In this document: positions 32,831-44,800 of the stretch, piece by piece | Layout of the letters: every line of letters begins with the position of its first letter | Numbering within the stretch: the stretch's first letter is position 1 | Source of the DNA: Toxorhynchites rutilus septentrionalis | Lineage: Eukaryota > Arthropoda > Insecta > Diptera > Culicidae | NCBI RefSeq assembly: GCF_029784135.1 | Contig: NC_073744.1 | Coordinates: 73,283,794-73,347,793, forward strand | Direction: 5' to 3' | DNA: 64,000 nucleotides | Translations under genes and position numbers: made by a program | Notes under the pieces: model-generated | Seen by the model: only the letters and a program-made list of their open reading frames with translations | Told to the model about the DNA's origin: nothing | The model's database searches: none

Positions 32831-33465
32831 GAAGACTTTATGTTTATAGGTTCTTGTTACAATGTATGGTTCATGATACAGCCAAAATCGATTGACTGTT
32901 GTAAATTAAATGGGTGCACGAGTTTAGTTTAGTTACTGATTCCTCATCGAAGGCGAATGTGATTGTATGCCCGTGAGATCAATCAGCTTACCGATAAAGA
33001 GTCACTCTTCTTGATTTTGCCGGCGGTTAGTTGCTAATAGTTTCATGTGATCCATCTTTGATTGACATTCTTTTTTTTTACATTCACAGGGAAAGAAATC
33101 GATTAAAAATGATGTTTAATTTCTTTCTATATCTTTGTACGTCTGGAACGAATACAAAATTTGGCATAATTTAAAGTAATTCTCTAATCGATGTATAGTC
33201 AGTAGACGTGAAAAAAATACATGGAATAGAAGTAATCCTGGAGACGTTCTAAAGGCAATGCAATGTAAGATATGCAGTCGCTAACATGTATCTGAGAAAA
33301 TATATTTCTTTTTGATTTATTCGATATAAGAAAAACTGTTAAAGACACAAATAGGAAATCTTTCTTTTCAACAAATTTGAATAAAATCTAAACTTGAATC
33401 GGATAGAAAATATCCATAAGACTGCTTTTATGAAATGTTGATAAATATATAACGATTCTTAGATC
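32831..33465. other. 3' flank of Tim17
   Basis: AATTAAA near 32905 is a possible variant polyadenylation signal. The rest is A/T-rich with no supported gene. Confidence 0.4.
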
Positions 33466-33469
33466 TTAA

Positions 33470-33711
33470 CCCTCTACAGCCCAAGCCCGCCTTTAGACGG
33501 GCTTCGCGATTCTCTTTTCAAATTATTCAGACATTATTTTCAATGTTCACCCCCACTAGAACGTCTTTAGAATATTTTCATCTATCACACATACACATTG
33601 TTTTTATGCTGGCAGCTTTCTGCTAGGAGTATTTTATGTTGAAACTCGGAAATTCGAGATAAAAGTGGAGTAGGTTTTTTTAGATAAATAAAAAACTTGG
33701 GCGGTAGAGGG
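33470..33711. mobile_element. piggyBac-like MITE (242 bp)
   Basis: Inverted ends CCCTCTACAGCCCAAG / CCCTCTACCGCCCAAG with TTAA on both sides (33466-33469, 33712-33715). TTAA plus CCC-starting ends is the piggyBac hallmark. Non-coding. Confidence 0.82.
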
Positions 33712-33714
33712 TTA

Positions 33715-34478
33715 AGGCGCGTCCACATTATGCCGAATGATGCCGATCGGCCTGTACCAGGCGGCATATTCGGTTCGTTATGTAATGTGGACGCCCCATC
33801 GGGTGCACGAAGCCGAAGTCCCATCGGATGCACGAAGCACAATGTCGTCAACGCTAATTTACTTCGTTTTGTTTTGGTCAAGGAAAGTGAAGTGGAAGGT
33901 AAAACGTAATGTCAGAATTGCCGTTCGGACGTATCCCGTAAGTTTGAACTTATTTACATAGATGGTATCCAAACAACACTAAACATTGACTACAGTTTCG
34001 CCGGCACGGTTGATTGTCGTTAAGAACCAGCACAAAAAACGAAGCTGCAAATTATGCGCCAGTGGCGGTACCACGATCAAAGCACTCCCTGAATCACATT
34101 AGCCGAGCCAGCTGGCGGAAGCATATGCATAAAGGTTACTAGGTTACTATTTTCAACGACAACTGTTTATTTATTATACAGCTTCAAATACCTTCGACGA
34201 AATCAAATGTAACCATACCAACGTAAGTAATAACATAAACAAATCCAAACTTTTCGTCTTGCCATTCCTCATACGTCTTTTCTAAATAGTGTAAATTACG
34301 AGCCACCTGTTAACTCCACCATCTTGGTTTTGGTTCGATTTTCTCGAACCGGACCCACTTATTTCGGGTTGGATTCGGTTTGATTCGAGTCGGTTTTCGG
34401 CACGTCCGCAAGCCCGGGCGGTACGTCCACATTTAGTCGGCTTTACCGGGCGGCCAAGACCGACGCGTGGACGCGTCT
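33715..34478. mobile_element. Candidate Harbinger-type MITE abutting the piggyBac-like MITE
   Basis: Ends AGGCGCGTCCAC (left) and AGACGCGTCCAC (right), each flanked by TTA (33712-33714, 34479-34481). A partial inverted copy of the left end occurs inside, near 33785-33796 (ATGTGGACGCC). The TIRs are short and the interior is complex, so this may be two elements. Confidence 0.5.
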
Positions 34479-34662
34479 TTACATTCCAACATAAGATATC
34501 CGGCATACTTGGTTGTATAAAACCTCTTTATTACAAGTCTTTTTCGTCCCTGCTCCATCTGCCATCGATATAAACTCATAGCGAATTTGTTTTGACGTAG
34601 GACTACGTCTTTCATTTCTGTACCGGGTGTAAGTTCAAAGCTTCGAAAATGAGTTCAAATAG

Positions 34663-34865
34663 CATAAAAATAGCTTTGAAAACAGACGATTGAAATCACA
34701 CAAATTGGTATATATGCTGGCGCCCGCTTGAAAATCCATTTAGTTGTGACTGGAAAGTGACGGGAAGACGGTCTCGCTCGCTCGCTTAAACACTATGCTC
34801 TTCTCTCCCAATTTCATTTCTTTTCTGCAGCCAGAGCGAACGAAGCATTCAGCGAGGTATGGATG
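34663..34865 (+). repeat. Diverged repeat A, copy 1, with promoter-like TATA segment
   Basis: Shares 'TTGAAATCACACAAAT', a GTATAT(A/G) TATA-like box, 'CTGGCGCCCGCTT' and a downstream pyrimidine-rich block with 35122-35310. Function unknown. The layout (TATA, fixed downstream element, pyrimidine tract) resembles a promoter or LTR core. Confidence 0.5.
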
Positions 34866-35121
34866 ATAATTTGATACCGATGGGTTCCATTGACTATGGT
34901 TTTTATAGTGAATGTTTTTTTTAAAGCAACCAGTCGTCGTTCCCAATTGTTGGGAAGGGTGTTTTATTTTTGCTGTGTAATTTCGATGAGGAATCCATTC
35001 CTTCTTTATGCGTTAATAATTCTGCTCCGGATCAACGAAATGGTATGATAATCATTTTATACAAAAAAAAAAAAAATGAAATGTTCGAGAGGTATATGAT
35101 TGCTACTTATTGACTCAATAG

Positions 35122-35310
35122 TTTGAAAACAGGTTATTGAAATCACACAAATCCGTATATAAACTGGCGCCCGCTTAGGAATTCTTTTAAATGTTATTGC
35201 GATGTGAGATGCGGATTCACGCTCACACGCAATTGCATTATGCTTTTCTCTTCCTATTCAATTTCGTTTCTGCCGGCGGACTGAACGCATTGTTTAGTGA
35301 AAACAGAGGT
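35122..35310 (+). repeat. Diverged repeat A, copy 2
   Basis: Second copy of the TATA-containing segment at 34663-34865, about 460 bp away in the same orientation, abutting the 3' part of the minus-strand non-LTR fragment. Confidence 0.5.
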
Positions 35311-36716
35311 TCTATTATCGACTCACGAACGCCGATGATTCCAATTCAGTCTGGACAGGATTCGTTCCTTTTATATCGTCAAACCTGACTATCGAGCCTT
35401 TGACTTTTGTGAGAAACTGTCCACCCTCTACGAACCACTTTTCGGTCCAAAAGGTGCGGAAAGAGACCCACAACTTCACGTCGTCAAGCGGCACATCCCG
35501 ATTGAAAAACGGTCCGGTATGACCGATTCCGGCAAACCGGTCGACCGCTTCATTCCCTGCGATGCCGTTGTGTCCGGGGACCCATATGAGCACAGTTTCG
35601 GGCAATATGTACTTACTGATGGCCGGTACCCATGGATGTTTAGACCTGGTCGCACCGATGGCATCAATGGTGCTTGCTGAATCGGAGACGACCAACAACG
35701 GCTTGGAAGATGAATGTTGTAGTTGCCTCGAAGATGCCGGCCACTTCGGCTGAGAAGACCTGGCAGATGTCCGCGAGAAATCAGACTATTATTCCTGTCG
35801 TTTACCCCAAATCCATTTCCTGATGGTCCGTTTGAGCCGTCCGAATATCTGATTTCGTGGAGACGGTTGTGCTGTGCCGATATCCTCATTCCCACATTAG
35901 ACCATATGTTTTCCTATAAAACACCGATCCATCCTTTCTCCCATTTCCATGTCATAAACCACCCAATGTGACATACTGTGACATATTTTTCTGCTATGAT
36001 GGCCTTGAAGTATTTTATCAAGCCGTTCGAGCTCGCCCCGGCTCGGAAGTTGTTCCTAATATCTTTCTCGACGAGAACAGTTCTTAGCCTCCAGTCGTTC
36101 GCACCAAACCAGGATTGTTTTGCTATCGGTGGGAGGTTGGAATGCGCCACCCGCTGCAGGAAAGTGTTGCCAAGGGCGGTCAGGTGGGTCTCCCCTCCAC
36201 CGCTGGTTTTCGACAAGAAACTGGCAGTCCTGACTACGATCGTCGAGTCTATGATTAGATCGAAAGGAGGCAGACAAAGGCAGCTGGTATTTATGGCAGG
36301 AGACCGGAGAGAGTCTGTAGTGCTTTGTTGTACATAGATCAGTGCCAGAGTTTTTGGGCGCTTGCCTCCATCCAAACACGTCAGTTCGAGGCCATAGGTG
36401 AGGCGGCTGCTGATGATAGCTTTGGCCACCCGTAGCCGGATATTTCTGTTGTTGCTCTGGTGCGGTTTGGGAATGGTTTTCAACAGAATCAACCGGGAGG
36501 CACACCTCTTCTTAACTTCCTCGAAAGGGCGGAGGGAGCTAAGTTTGTGGTCAACCACCACTCACAGGATCTTTAGCGTTTTTCGGCGAGAGATGTTGTT
36601 TTTGTATAGTTGGACCCTGGAATTGGGACTCTGATGTCTGTCGCTGCATATCACTATATGGTCTGCGCTGAAAGTCTAAATCCTCTCTCTGCCACCCACC
36701 GGCCGATGGCATTGCA
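35310..36716 (-). pseudogene. Jockey/I-like non-LTR retrotransposon: RT C-terminus and RNase H
   Basis: On the minus strand: the RT connection ('GRWVAERGFRLSA', 'NISRRKTLKIL', 'VVDHKLSSLRPFEEVKKR'), the thumb-like 'RLRVAKAIISSRLTYGLELTC', then an RNase H domain beginning 'YSDGSNGPSGNGFGV' (about 35840). This continues after a frameshift with 'VVSDSASTIDAIG' and 'WVPGHNGIAGNEAVD'. Stops and shifts show decay. At 36716 the coding sequence breaks exactly where the foldback element begins, and the missing upstream RT codons are found at 46470-46592. Confidence 0.82.
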
Positions 36717-37529
36717 CAATGGTCCAGGAGATGCATTTAAGTGGAAATTATCATTTAGAGCTCGACAGTTATTCTCTAGACAAAAACTGTCTTCGACAAA
36801 GTTGTTACTCATAATAGAGCGCTCATTTTTATGTTATCAAAAATAGGGTGACCATAATTGTCGATGAAATAAAAAATCTAATTTTCTAATCTTTATAGAT
36901 AGCGGTAAATATAGTTCGACAATATTATAGTCCCAGTTATTTAAAACATCTTTGTAGAACAAAGTTTTTTTCCATCTCTTGAAATAACCGATATAGCGCC
37001 TTTGTTTCAAGTTGCGTTAGGGTCACCATGAAAAAAACTGTTTATTGGCGGCATTTGAATGAACATAGCTCACTCTACATTATGTGTGATTTTCAAAACT
37101 ATGTTATTTTTCGCGTTTGAGTAAATTAAAATTGAAATCATGAGTTTTTGGGTGAAACACCATCAATAACTTTGAGTAGGATTAAGATATTGATAAGTTC
37201 TGCATCGCAAAATGTTGGTCTCGATAAGTTCTAAACGTCGTGCGAAGACAGTTTTGATGTAGAATTTGAAATATAAAAGTTAGAGAAAAAAAACCCCTTT
37301 TTAAGGTCAGACTAATGCAAAAAAGCGCTCGATTCGATTTTATTAAAAGATAGAAAAAAGCTTTGTTCTACAAAGTTGTTTGAAATAATTGGGGCCACAA
37401 AAATTGTCAAACTGTGTTTATCTCTATCTATAAAGATAAGAAAGTTTGATTTTTTATTTCATCGACAATTTTGGTCACCCTATTTTTGATAACATAAAAA
37501 TAAGCGCTCTATTGACGAATTTACGTTAG

Positions 37530-37906
37530 GTTTATAAACAGATGGAGCAGCGAGTAAATTGATGATGTTTCGTTTTTTTTATATGAAATTCGTTTAAATT
37601 TGTTAGAAAAATCCGAATTTTCCTTCAAATTTCCCGGATCCCTTGTTATACGTATTGTAACTTTGATTTTTTTCAACTAAGTAAACGATGAGTAGCTTGT
37701 TTTGCGCTAAAAATACTGCAAATCCTTCTCGTATCGGCCTCTACGTAATCAATGATATCAACCAATTTGATATTATATCGATTTCATCGCAACTATCCAT
37801 AGTATCAATAACCGGTATGCATTATCAAACTTAAAATTTATCTATGACTTTGATCAAATCGCGTGTTGAAACCATCGTAAATATACAAAACTCCAACTTT
37901 CTTACC
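37530..37906. other. Foldback interior left of the errantivirus
   Basis: Non-coding A/T-rich sequence between the inner arm and the errantivirus target site. Confidence 0.4.
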
Positions 37907-37910
37907 ATAT

Positions 37911-38232
37911 AATTATGCGACGGTCCAAGCCACGAGATCACAAACTTAGGCAACAAGTAACAATCAACCGTCATCGATAACCAGCCATCATCAAAGCCGG
38001 TACTGTACCATCACGAGAGGAACGGCACAAAGCAGAAGGGATTTGTTTACTTTTCAAGATAGACCAACGCAAAGCGATAACGTTACATAAGTAGAATTAG
38101 TAAGGATAAACAAGGATGAGAAAGAGAATGATGATTATGAAAACTCCGATCGCCTATCGGTCGAGCCTCAGTCTTGTTTCATTAGCTGTTAAGTGAAGAA
38201 GGAAATAAAGTTCAGGGTTTCAACCCATAATT
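37911..38232 (+). repeat. Errantivirus 5' LTR
   Basis: 322 bp, AATTATGC...CATAATT, with an AATAAAG near its end (38202) as likely polyadenylation signal. Confidence 0.92.
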
Positions 38233-38255
38233 GGCGCTGTAGCAGTCGGTCACAG
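38232..38255 (+). promoter_or_regulatory. Errantivirus primer-binding site
   Basis: TGGCGCTGTAGCAGTCGGT starts at the last base of the LTR. 17.6/297/ZAM-type elements carry a TGGCGCAGTCGGT-like site for tRNA-Ser; this one looks like that with four extra bases. The assignment is by resemblance. Confidence 0.55.
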
Positions 38256-38676
38256 TTCGGTAGTGACAGTGTTAAAAACAGTGGAACAGTGAAGAAATAA
38301 GAAATCATCACTAAGTGGTACCCGCAGCAGCATCCGCAACTGAAGGTTTAAATCCGTTGTTGGATTTGAGGACCCCCCGGCACGACAACTTACCACACTA
38401 GAACCAAGGGCCCCACGTAAGTGAATTATTCGTTCTTACTATATTTAGTTAGTGTCATTTTTTTAATCACTTTTGCCTCCCGCTCAACGAGCCAGAACCA
38501 GAAGCGAATAATCAATTTTTGCACATTCCCCCTCTTGAGAACGACGCGCTCCAAGTAGACGTCAATTCTCACCTCTCCACAAACGAAACGATTCGAACAG
38601 CAGGTGCGCTTTAGGTCTCGTTTGCATAAGGCTAAACGCCGCAACGACAGCCAAGTACCTTTGACCATTCGATTTC

Positions 38677-41352
38677 ATGCCTAAAGCGGTCAGTAGCCCA
38701 GCGCTTAAAAAGGCACGGAAGCTATTGAACATTGCTTTCAAAAATACCGATATATCAGAGACAGAGGAAAGTTCCGATTCGGATTCATCTGGAGATTTTT
38801 CGCACGTCCCATTAAGGGATACTAAACAAATTACCCAATTATCAAATTTGTCCATTAACCGATTCGAAGGAATGGAGGAAATTGCCGCACAACTTCGTGC
38901 GATTAACGAAAAAATGTCACTCTTTAACGAGCGACAGCAACAGCAGGAAAATGCTTTACAGTCGCTGAGTCAACAAGTCGAACAGACTCAAATTCCGGAA
39001 CAAACACGAACACCAGAAGTGCTAATTCAAATTCAACATCAAATACAAGATTGTAGAGTTGAGGATTTTTTTCGCATACCGGATCCAATAAAATCTCTCC
39101 CATCATTCGATGGAAGTCGTAAACAATTGACGGCGTGGTTAACCACTGCCGAGGAGACTTTAGATTTATTTAAAGGAAGAATAAGCGATCAACTTTTCAG
39201 GATGTATGTTACAGCTGTAACAAACAAAATTGAAGGAAGAGCCAAAGACATTCTCTGTTTAGCAGGGAATCCCAAAGATTTTGAATCTATTAAGGATATT
39301 CTTACGAATGCCTTAGGCGATCGTCAAGAACTATCCACATATAAGTGCCAATTGTGGCAACATAAAATGACGGATGGCATGAGCATCCATAAATATTATC
39401 AACGAAGTAAGGAGTTGATACAGAACATTAAAACCCTTGCCAAACAAAAAGAAGTTTTTAAAAATAATTGGAGTGCTATTAATCTCTTCATCGACGAGGA
39501 TGGCCTCGCTGCATTTATTTCAGGATTTCAGGGCACGTACTTTGGCCATGTTCAAGCGGCCCGACCCAAAGACATAGAGGACGCGTATGCATTCTTATGC
39601 AAATTTAAAAAAAAAAATAAAGAAATAGTTGCAAACAGTATCAGTGAAAAAACACATCACAAAGCATTAAATAAATTTGAAGGTCCTTTTAAAGGAAGAC
39701 AGCCAAATATTCAAAAGCCCACATTTACACCAAAAAACGAAGTTGAAATGTCAAAACCATTTCATACACAAAATAACTACGTTACACCAATGGATGTTGA
39801 CCCATCTCTGAGAAGTACACTTACTCTAAACAAAAAGTTGATTAATAACACAGAATTGGATTCGAGAAATAACGATTCATCCGACGAAGAAGAGACTGTG
39901 GAAGGAAACTTAAATTTTCACGGGACTCTTCCGGAAACAGACGTAAACATAGCAAAAGATCAAAATTTCCTACCCTATCTTTTGATCGAAGATATTTCCA
40001 GCAACAGGAAAATACGCCTGCTTATTGACACAGGCACAAACAAGAATATTATCAGAGATGGAATAATACCAACAGTAGAAAATACTTGCACAACAAAAAT
40101 AAAAAACATTTTTGGAACACATACTATAAACAAAAAATGCAAACTTGAGCTTTTAGGGCCAAACATACCAGCACTAACTTATTTCGTATTAACATTTCAC
40201 GAGTTCTTTGATGGAATCATCGGCTCTGAATTTATGTCCAAAACGAATACATTTATAGATTATAAAACCGGTACAATATGCATTAACGGAATTGAAACTC
40301 GTTTCAAAAAATATTTCCCGTCAAACAAATACTATTACCATACAGTCACAGTGGAAACCGATAGGGACGGTGACTGGTTTGTCCCAACGTATAAAATTTT
40401 TTCCCAAAATACACTAATTCAACCAGGTTTGTATTCATCACGAAACAATAAAACCACTATCAAAGTATTTTCAAAAAACAAAGAAATACTTGTCATGCCG
40501 AAATTAAAATTAACAGTGAATAACTTTGAAACCCTTTGTCCAATCCCCAATAATTCAGAAGAAATGCCTAACAAAGAGGTGATAGGTGAATTAATAAGGA
40601 CACAACATTTATCGGACTATGAGAAAACTAGACTGAAACTAGACACAATCATTGATAACCATCAAGTTCTACTTAAGAACGACGAAAAACTCACCTCCAC
40701 GACTGCGATAAAACATAAAATACTGACGAAAGATGAAGATCCAGTCTATACAAAAACATACCGTTACCCACATCATTACAAAGAAGATGTAGAATCACAG
40801 ATTCGAGAAATGTTAGAAAGTGGGATAATTACACCGTCAACAAGCCCGTATTCCTCACCAATATGGGTCGTACCAAAAAAAATGGACGTTTCGGGCAAAC
40901 GAAAAATAAGAGTAGTCATTGATTACAGGAAGTTGAATGACAAAACCATCAATGACAAATTTCCAATGCCAGAAATTGAGGATATCCTCGATAACTTGGG
41001 AAAATCTCAATATTTTTAAACATTAGATCTAAAATCAGGATTCCATCAGATCGAAATGGATCCTAACCACCAGGCAAAAACAGCTTTCTCTACTAACCAA
41101 GGGCACTTCGAATTCACGAGAATGCCATTTGGGCTTAAAAACGCTCCCGCCACATTTCAACGGACAATGAACAATATTCTATCCGATTATATTGGCTCAA
41201 TCTGTTATGTTTATCTCGATGATATTATTATCATCGGACACAGCCTAGAAAACCACCTGGAAAACATTTCTAAAATACTCCAACGACTTTCAAAATTCAA
41301 CTCGATAAATGTGAATTTTTACGCAGAGAAACGAACTTCCTTGGACACATAA
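38677..41352 (+). pseudogene. Errantivirus gag-protease-RT frame, in-frame stop in RT
   Basis: A single frame joins gag and pol. The gag part (38677-39700) has an acidic N-terminus, a coiled-coil-prone Gln-rich stretch (about residues 85-110) and no CCHC knuckle, as usual for errantiviruses. Protease 'LLIDTGTNKN' is near 40020. RT begins near 40760 ('YSSPIWVVPKK', 'RVVIDYRKLND'). A TAA at 41017-41019 interrupts RT just before the first catalytic-Asp block, and the same frame continues with 'LDLKSGFHQIEMD', 'RMPFGLKNAP' and 'YLDDIIIIG' (41211). Near 41330 the frame shifts. Confidence 0.9.
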
Positions 41353-43216
41353 TCACACCCGACGGAATACGTCCAAATCCAGACAAAGTCCAACAAATTT
41401 TAGATTGGCCTTTGCCAAAGAACGAAAAACAAATAAAACAGTTTCTTGGACTGTCGGGGACTTTGATCTAACAACAGATGCTAGTGATTACGCCGTGGGT
41501 GCAGTCCTATCACAAGTGCAAAACGAAGTAGAACGACCTATTGCATTCGCGAGTAGAACTCTTAACAAGGCCGAAACAAACTACTCAACAATAGAAAAAG
41601 AGGCCCTGGCAATAATATGGGCTATACGTAAATACAAGCCATACTTATTTGGTAACCAGTTTAAGTTATTTACAGATCACAAGCCTCTTACATTTATAAA
41701 AACCTCCATGAAAAATAATAGAATATTACACTGGAGACTAGAACTCGAGAATTATCAATACACAGTTGAATATAAACAGGGTAAGGCAAATGTCGTAGCA
41801 GACGCCCTTAGTAGAAAAATCGAGAATACAACTGAAACATACACACACTCTACAGATAACATAAACACGAAACAAACAAATATTACTGAAATTAATGCCC
41901 ATACTGACAGCCCAGACATTGTATCAGATGACCTAGAGACAGTACACTCAGCACACACCTCCGACGATTATTTTATTAAATCGACAGAGAGACCGATTAA
42001 TTACTATCGAAACCAATTAATATTTCGACATTCCAGACTCAACATAGAAGCAACAGAATCACCATTCCTGAACTATAGACGAGCAACAGTAAGCATGAAT
42101 GACTATAACGAAAATTCAATCACAGAATACATACAAAGACACCACAACGGAAAGCAAACTGCAATTTTAGCTCCAGAAAACCTAATCAATCTCATTCAAC
42201 TATCTTACAAGAATCATTTTAGCAAAACAGGATACTTCGTAATAACGCACTATCAAGTCGAAGACGTTAGAAGCGAAGAGAAGCAAAACCTACTGATCAC
42301 ACAAGAACACGAACGAGCACATCGCGGAATATCAGAAGTGGAAAACCAGCTAAAACGAGCATACTTCTTACCAAAGATGCATAACAAGATCAAGGCGGCA
42401 ATCAACGCATGTGTAATCTGTAACACACATAAATACGAAAGAAGGCCGTACAATGTCAAAATCTCCCCAAGACCCTCAACCGAAAAACCAATGGAGAGAG
42501 TTCATATGGACATTTTTTCTATTAATTCTTACAATTTTCTATCAATGGTTGATTCTTTTTCCAAATTTGCACAAATGATTCCAATTCAAACCAAGAACCT
42601 GATTGACGTCAAAAACGCACTTGCAAATTTCTTTAGTAATTTTGGTGCCCCATTACAGATTGTAACGGATCATGAAACAACCTTCAGATCTATTCAATTA
42701 AAAAACTTTCTAAATAATCTAGGAACCTCCCTAACTTACGCTTCATCTTCAGAAAGCAATGGACAAGTAGAGAAGACGCATTCAACCATTATAGAAATTT
42801 ACAATACAAATAAACATAAATTTCAGGATATGAGTACACCGACACTAATAGCACTCTCTATTTCTTTATATAAATCCAGAGTACATTCAACAACTAATTA
42901 TAAGCCGAACGAAATTTTATTCAATCAAAGGAATGTAACAGATCCACAAGAAATTTCAAGTAAAGCCCAGAAGATATTTACACAAACTAAAATTAATATA
43001 GACAAGGCCAGTCAAAAACAAACAAAAGATAATTACAGAAAAAAAGGAACCACCTACAATCAATGAAGGTCAAATAGTGTTTGTCCAACCAAATATAAGA
43101 AAAAAGTTAGATCCAAGAGCAGTTCCAACTAATGCATATCAAGTCGAAGAAAAAACATTTGAAAATTCAAGAATCAAGAGACACAAAAACAAAATAAAGA
43201 GGCAAAAAAAAGAGTA
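41353..43216 (+). pseudogene. Errantivirus RNase H and integrase, deletion and frameshifts
   Basis: After the shift the RT thumb reads '[11 protein letters not shown]' and jumps at about 41460 straight into RNase H '[15 protein letters not shown]', so roughly 50 residues of the connection are deleted. RNase H continues with 'TIEKEALAIIWAIRKY' and 'VADALSRK'. Integrase: His pair in 'HERAHRG' and 'CVIC' (about 42310-42420); core blocks 'MDIFSIN' (about 42508), 'VTDHET' (about 42662) and 'SSESNGQVEK' (about 42748). A further frameshift near 43045 precedes the basic C-terminal tail, which stops at 43214-43216, four bases before the env-like start. Confidence 0.88.
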
Positions 43217-43219
43217 ACC

Positions 43220-44800
43220 ATGCCTAAACTAATCCTATTACTACTATTTTCTTTGTTTCAACAAAAACATTGTCAGCACTTAGAAATTAAATGTCTTAAT
43301 CAAGATCCAATATTATTAATGCATTTAAGAAATTGTTATATTCAAACTGGCACTATCAAAATTATACACCCTATATATTTAACAACCCTAGAAGAAAATG
43401 TTAATACTTTCTTAGAGATCTCAAGAAAAATTGATAGAACTCTACCAATATCAGATCTAATTATATGCAGAAGTAGACGAATAGCAAATAATTTGATTCA
43501 ACTTAAACCAATTAAAACCAAACGACAAAAACGATGGGACAGTATCGGCACAGTCTGGAAATGGATAGCAGGAAGCCCCGACGCGGAGGACCTACGTATC
43601 ATCAATAGTACTTTAAACGACCTAATCGATCAATCAAACGAGCAAATTAAAATCAACCACGCAATCAACGACAGACTTGCGACAATAACCGATAACATCA
43701 ATCAACTGATCGATCACCATACTTCACTCAACACTATACTACTGAAAGAGATGGACGCAATCTCCCTACTCCTCTACCTGGATGCAACCAACAATATCCT
43801 TGAGGACATCGAAGATGCCATACTAAGAGCGTGAGTATCCCTACCAAATAGTAAATTACTAACACTCAAGGAAATATTTCTGGTTCAATCAATACTGAAC
43901 GAACAAGGCATTACAACCGACTACCCAGAAGATGCACTGAACTACGTCAAACCCAAAGTAGCCAGTAGAAACGACACACTACTTTATATTTTGGAAATCC
44001 CTAAAACAAATGGGAACTGCCAAATAATCGAAGTCATACCACTGATCGTGAAAAATACAGTAATAATAGATGCCCCAAATTACATTATAAAACCAAATAA
44101 CAAACTTTTCACAACGAACGAGCCCCAAAAAACGGTTTAGCAGTAACACGAAACCTATCCATTTTTTGATCAACGTATTTTCCCTATAGTAATGGGACTA
44201 GAAAGTCATTGCTACGCATCGGAATCGAACCAAACAATTATACAAACCCTACCAGGAAGTAAAATTCTCATAATCAACGTGAAGAATCAATTCATCAGCT
44301 CGAATTGTGGGCCACATAACAGAACATTGTCAGGGAACTTCCTACTACATTTCGAAAATTGTACCATCAACATTGGAAACGAAACCTTTATTTCCGAAGA
44401 AATTATCAGCAATACAAATCAATTATTTGGAGTATTTCTAGGATTATCAATTAACAAAAATATAATCAACAAACACAATTTATCAACTTTAACCTGACAA
44501 ACGTTGAGTAATCGCCATCGAATTGATCACGTTATACTACAACAATTCGAGCATAGAAAATGGTTTTACGGAATACTTGGAAGCTTCTCAATCACCACTT
44601 TTACAATTATAACGGTAGCGATTATCTGTTTCCGCAGGAAGAAAATCGTGCTCACAGTTCGTTACCCCCGTTCAAACAGTAAGGCAAAAACAAAGAAACA
44701 AGGAAACACACAGCAATTGACCGAGGACGTCCAATCTTACCCCCCGGAGGAATTATGCGACGGTCCAAGCCACGAGATCACAAACTTAAGCAACAAGTAA
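43220..44800 (+). pseudogene. Env-like glycoprotein gene of the errantivirus, broken
   Basis: The first frame (43220-43834, 204 residues) starts with a hydrophobic signal-like segment and contains a furin-type basic site (RQKR at about residues 103-106) followed by the region conserved in insect errantivirus Env. It ends at a TGA (43832-43834). Related sequence continues through 43835-44140, 44192-44497 and 44504-44800 with further stops, including potential N-glycosylation sites and a hydrophobic membrane anchor near 44560-44630 followed by a basic cytoplasmic tail that runs into the LTR. The family relates to baculovirus F-type fusion proteins. With several stops it cannot make a full protein. 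Confidence 0.82.
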
